Assembly (NCBI GenBank): GCA_036389255.1
Contig: DASVQI010000026.1
Span: forward strand, 1 to 64,000
Source: JACVRN01 sp036389255
GTDB taxonomy: Bacteria > Acidobacteriota > Blastocatellia > Pyrinomonadales > Pyrinomonadaceae
Length of the DNA stretch: 64,000 nucleotides
Direction: 5' to 3'
Part shown: positions 61,260-64,000 of the stretch, in pieces
How positions within the stretch are numbered: the stretch's first letter is position 1
Layout of the letters: each line of letters begins with the position of its first letter
Notes under the pieces: generated by a model
Told to the model about the DNA's origin: nothing
The model's database searches: none
The model's input: only the letters and a program-made list of their open reading frames with translations
Translations under genes and position numbers: made by a program

Positions 61260-63176
61260 TTATTTAAGAGCAGGTGCTCTTCCCTCAACCAGCACCGTTA
61301 TAGAGGAAGCAAGATTGCGCGAGCGATAGAGTCGCTGCGTAGCTCTCTGGAAATCTGAGGCCGTGGCTTTAGGGATTTCCATGAACTTCTGCGGGTTGCG
61401 GTCAACGAGCGGAAACCATGAGCTTTGAACCTGAATCATTATCCTGTGCCCCTTGCGGAAAGCGTGATACACGTCCGGCATCTCGAAGCTAATCTCGGTC
61501 GGCTTGCCGGGCTGGAAGGCTTCCGGGCGCTCAAGGCTCCTGCGGTATTTGCCGCGAAAGGGCTCGCCGCGCACTAGCTGCTGGTAGCCGCCCATTCGCA
61601 CGGCGTTCGGCGGGACGGCCCGCCCTTCCGGCGCTTTCGGCGTAGGATAATCGCCCGGATAAACGTCCACCACCTTGACCACGAAGTCCGAGTCAGTGCC
61701 CGTAGTAGAGACGTTTATGCTCACCTTGATGGGCCCCGCGATAATCAGGTCTTCTTCGAGCGGCTCCGTCTGGTAGACCAGCACGTCAGGGCGCTGCGAG
61801 GCGAAGCGCTGATCCTCCGTCATGTAATCCGAAGTCATCTCCGGCACTATGTAGCCCAGATAAGGCACGGGCCGGTTCGGGTCGCTGATGTATTCGTCGA
61901 AGAAGTTCTGGCCGCTTTCCGCCGGCGCGTCAGCGCTCAAGCGTCCCCTTTCACGAAAGAAGAGCGTAAGGGGCTGCGCGGCTCTGGGCGGCCATTCGTC
62001 AAAGCGCCGCCATTCGTTGATGCCCGTCAGAAACATGAAGGCTTCCGGCAGATTTGAAGTCCTGTCCTTCAGATAGTGCATGAAGAAGGGGAACTGAATC
62101 TGCTCTCTGAAGAAGGCTGCGGATTTAAGAGCAAAGCCCACGTTGCCCAGCTTATCTCCTTCATCTACCGCCCAGCCTCCATGACGCCACGGCCCTACGA
62201 CCAGTTGATTCACCGTGGAAGGATTGTTCTGCTCAACCGCCTTGTAGATGCGAAACATGCCGAGCGGGTCTTCCGCATCGTACCAGCCGCCCACGTTCAG
62301 CACGGCGCAGCGCACGTTGTTCATGAACTTCCAGACCGAGCGCTGCTTCCAGAAGTCGTCGTAAGTAGTGTGGTCTATAAGCTCCTGCCAGTACCTTGCC
62401 TCGCCGCCGAAGTAGTTGCGATTAACGTCCGCTAGCGGCCCAATGTTTAGAAAGAAGTCGTAGCCGTCGGGCGTGCCCGCTTCCAAAGGAACGCGCCGTC
62501 TTGGAGGCTCCGGGCCGCCCTTTCGCGGCAGAAAGCCTGAGTAGAACCAGAAGTTCGCGGCCAGCATGAAAGCGCCGTTGTGATAGACATCGTCACCGAG
62601 GTAGTAATCTGCCGTAGGGGCCTGCGGGCTCGCGGCCTTCAGGGCCGGGTGCGAATTGATGATGCTCGCCGCGACGTGAAAGCCCGGCTGAGAGATGCCC
62701 ACCATGCCTACGCGGCCGTTGTTGTTCGGGATGTTTTTAACCAGCCAGTCAATCGTGTCGTAGGTGTCAGTGCTTTCGTCTATGTCTTTCGGGCCTTGCT
62801 TGTCCGGCACAAAGGGGCGCACCTGCTGGAACTCGCCTTCGGACATGTAGCGCCCGCGCGCGTCCTGATAGACGAAGATGAAGCCTTCCCTCTCAAACTC
62901 CGCAGACGGCCCAAGCGACTGCCGGTAGTTATCAACTCCGTAGGGAGCCACGCTGTACGGCGTGCGCTGTAGCAATATAGGGTAGCGCTCAACCGCGCTC
63001 TTCGGAACATAGACGGCGGTGAAGAGCCGCACGCCGTCGCGCATGGGAATCATGTACTCGTATTTTGTATAACGCGCCCTGACTTGGTCTACGCCCTGCG
63101 CGAGCGAGGCGGGCGACGTCGCAAGTAGTAGAAGCGCTGCCGTCAGGCAGAGAATCTTTATACGGTGTGTCAACAA
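61260..63176 (-). CDS. CocE/NonD-family alpha/beta-hydrolase (S15-like), secreted
   Basis: This 638-residue protein has a signal peptide (ILCLTAALLLLATSPASLAQ). The alpha/beta-hydrolase domain carries YMIPMRDGVRL, FVYQDARGRY with the oxyanion residues, and the nucleophile GMVGISQPGF (the family usually has SYxG; here SQPG). GGWYDAEDPLG supplies Asp and PWRHGGWA the His. A C-terminal jelly-roll (KVVDVYPGDYP) follows as in X-Pro dipeptidyl-peptidases and cocaine esterase. Start is TTG at 63176, with AGAGGAG 10 bases before it. It probably cleaves an acyl ester or N-terminal dipeptide outside the cell. Confidence 0.9.
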   Translation of the reverse strand: MLTHRIKILCLTAALLLLATSPASLAQGVDQVRARYTKYEYMIPMRDGVRLFTAVYVPKSAVERYPILLQRTPYSVAPYGVDNYRQSLGPSAEFEREGFIFVYQDARGRYMSEGEFQQVRPFVPDKQGPKDIDESTDTYDTIDWLVKNIPNNNGRVGMVGISQPGFHVAASIINSHPALKAASPQAPTADYYLGDDVYHNGAFMLAANFWFYSGFLPRKGGPEPPRRRVPLEAGTPDGYDFFLNIGPLADVNRNYFGGEARYWQELIDHTTYDDFWKQRSVWKFMNNVRCAVLNVGGWYDAEDPLGMFRIYKAVEQNNPSTVNQLVVGPWRHGGWAVDEGDKLGNVGFALKSAAFFREQIQFPFFMHYLKDRTSNLPEAFMFLTGINEWRRFDEWPPRAAQPLTLFFRERGRLSADAPAESGQNFFDEYISDPNRPVPYLGYIVPEMTSDYMTEDQRFASQRPDVLVYQTEPLEEDLIIAGPIKVSINVSTTGTDSDFVVKVVDVYPGDYPTPKAPEGRAVPPNAVRMGGYQQLVRGEPFRGKYRRSLERPEAFQPGKPTEISFEMPDVYHAFRKGHRIMIQVQSSWFPLVDRNPQKFMEIPKATASDFQRATQRLYRSRNLASSITVLVEGRAPALK

Positions 63177-63278
63177 TCCGGCTTTTCTCCTCTCGTTGAT
63201 ATAATACTGGCGAAGCTCAGCCTAAAGAAAGTCTCACACATTGCCTACTACGATTACTCGGCTGTCATCAACCAGCCA

Positions 63279-64000
63279 TTAATCCTTCGCTCTTTCGTAC
63301 TGAACAGGCCACTGTATGTCCGCGCCGAGGGTATTCGCTGCGTGCAGCGCCCAGTAGGGGTCGCGCAGCATGGCGCGGGCCAGAAAGACTACGTCGGCCT
63401 TGCCCTGCGAGATTATCTCTTCGGCCTGATGAGCTTCGGTAATCAGGCCGACCGCGCCCGTGGCCACCTTAGCCTCTTCTCTTATGCGGGCGGCGAAAGG
63501 GACTTGATAGCCGGGGCCGACCGTAATCTTCGCGCCCGGAACAAGCCCGCCGCTAGAGCAATCAATCAGGTCTACGCCCGCTTCGCGCAGGCGGCGAGAG
63601 AATTCCATGGAATGCTCCAAGTCCCAGCCGCCTTCGACCCAATCCGTGGCCGAGATGCGTGCGAAGAGCGGCAACCGCTCAGGCCAGACACGTCGCACGG
63701 CATCTGCCACACGCAAGGGGAAGCGCATGCGCCCTTCGATGCTTCCCCCGAACTCGTCCTCGCGCCGGTTGGAAAGCGGCGAGAGAAATTCGTGCAGCAG
63801 GTAGCCATGCGCCATGTGAATCTCAGCCACCTCGAATCCCGCCTCAAGGCTCCGGCGCGCAGCCTCCTCGAACTCACGCGTGACGCGCTCGATATCCTGC
63901 GCAGTCATCTCTACGGGGGTGTGATAATTGCCGAAGGCCAGAGCGCTCGGCGCCAGAGTCTGCCACGCGCCTTCGTCTTCGGTGAGCGCCTTGCCGCCGC
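63279..64000 (-). CDS. Old Yellow Enzyme (YqjM-type) NADH:flavin oxidoreductase, 5' end cut by the window
   Basis: The visible 240 codons continue open to the right edge of the window (residues read GGKALTEDEGAW ... TPVEMT before a Met at 63908), so the gene starts beyond 64000. EIHMAHGYLLHEFLSPLSN, RMRFPLRVADAV, DLIDCSSGGLVPG and DVVFLARAMLRDPYWALHAA are the FMN- and substrate-binding parts of the YqjM/NamA group. It would reduce activated C=C bonds with NAD(P)H and FMN. A Met at 63908 is internal, not the start. Confidence 0.93.
   Translation of the reverse strand, partial: GGKALTEDEGAWQTLAPSALAFGNYHTPVEMTAQDIERVTREFEEAARRSLEAGFEVAEIHMAHGYLLHEFLSPLSNRREDEFGGSIEGRMRFPLRVADAVRRVWPERLPLFARISATDWVEGGWDLEHSMEFSRRLREAGVDLIDCSSGGLVPGAKITVGPGYQVPFAARIREEAKVATGAVGLITEAHQAEEIISQGKADVVFLARAMLRDPYWALHAANTLGADIQWPVQYERAKD

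Overview
The window looks like chromosomal DNA of an Acidobacteriota member, most likely class Blastocatellia. This is inferred from gene content, not from a marker gene. Pointers are an Oar-like TonB receptor with a carboxypeptidase-regulatory N-terminus, a BlaI/BlaR1-type pair, a DUF1800-DUF1501 pair, a soluble PknB-type kinase and recurring intergenic inverted repeats. The DNA is moderately GC-rich, yet AUA is a common isoleucine codon, and many starts are TTG or GTG. I see no rRNA, tRNA, CRISPR array, IS element or prophage.

Layout. 1-8.3 kb: a helical hypothetical protein, glycogen debranching enzyme GlgX, a Ser/Thr kinase fused to a UvrD-type helicase, and a secreted thermolysin-like protease. 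8.4-15 kb: a B12-binding radical SAM protein, an M1 peptidase and an Oar-like outer-membrane receptor. 15.1-17.6 kb: a BlaI-type repressor with two operator-like palindromes, 4-bp-overlapped with a BlaR1-type protease whose sensor region is a NodB-like domain lacking key metal ligands. 17.7-29.9 kb: a RecB-like nuclease, DoxX, phosphoglucomutase, esterase, a coupled nucleotidyltransferase-EEP pair, a Ca2+-type P-ATPase, an ATP-grasp-like protein, a Ni/Co transporter, DUF4186 and two very small membrane proteins.

29.9-43.3 kb is a purine and molybdenum region: nucleoside-hydrolase-like protein, single-chain xanthine dehydrogenase, XdhC, a SufU-like scaffold, a secreted adenosine deaminase-like protein, ModB and ModC, and two subunits resembling the molybdenum storage protein. 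Purine breakdown through a Mo enzyme, Mo uptake and Mo storage lie together. modA and the cofactor biosynthesis genes are not in view.

43.3-50.3 kb: a tyrosinase-like type-3 copper protein convergent with a Tat-exported multicopper oxidase, an LTxxQ-type protein, a LURP-one-like protein, a lipoprotein and a PilZ protein. 50.5-56.2 kb: a DUF1800/DUF1501 export cassette followed by a protein that shares the DUF1800 protein's N-terminal module. 56.8-64 kb: a cytoplasmic alpha-amylase, then a small operon whose first protein joins a PqqD/RRE domain, an internal Tat-like export signal and an eight-cysteine knottin-like tail, followed by a nucleotidyltransferase and an acetyltransferase. The window ends with a secreted PPC-like protein, a CocE-type hydrolase and a truncated Old Yellow Enzyme.

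The leading candidates for undescribed biology are the RRE-signal-knottin protein with its nucleotidyltransferase, the kinase-helicase fusion, and the BlaR1-NodB sensor with its operators.
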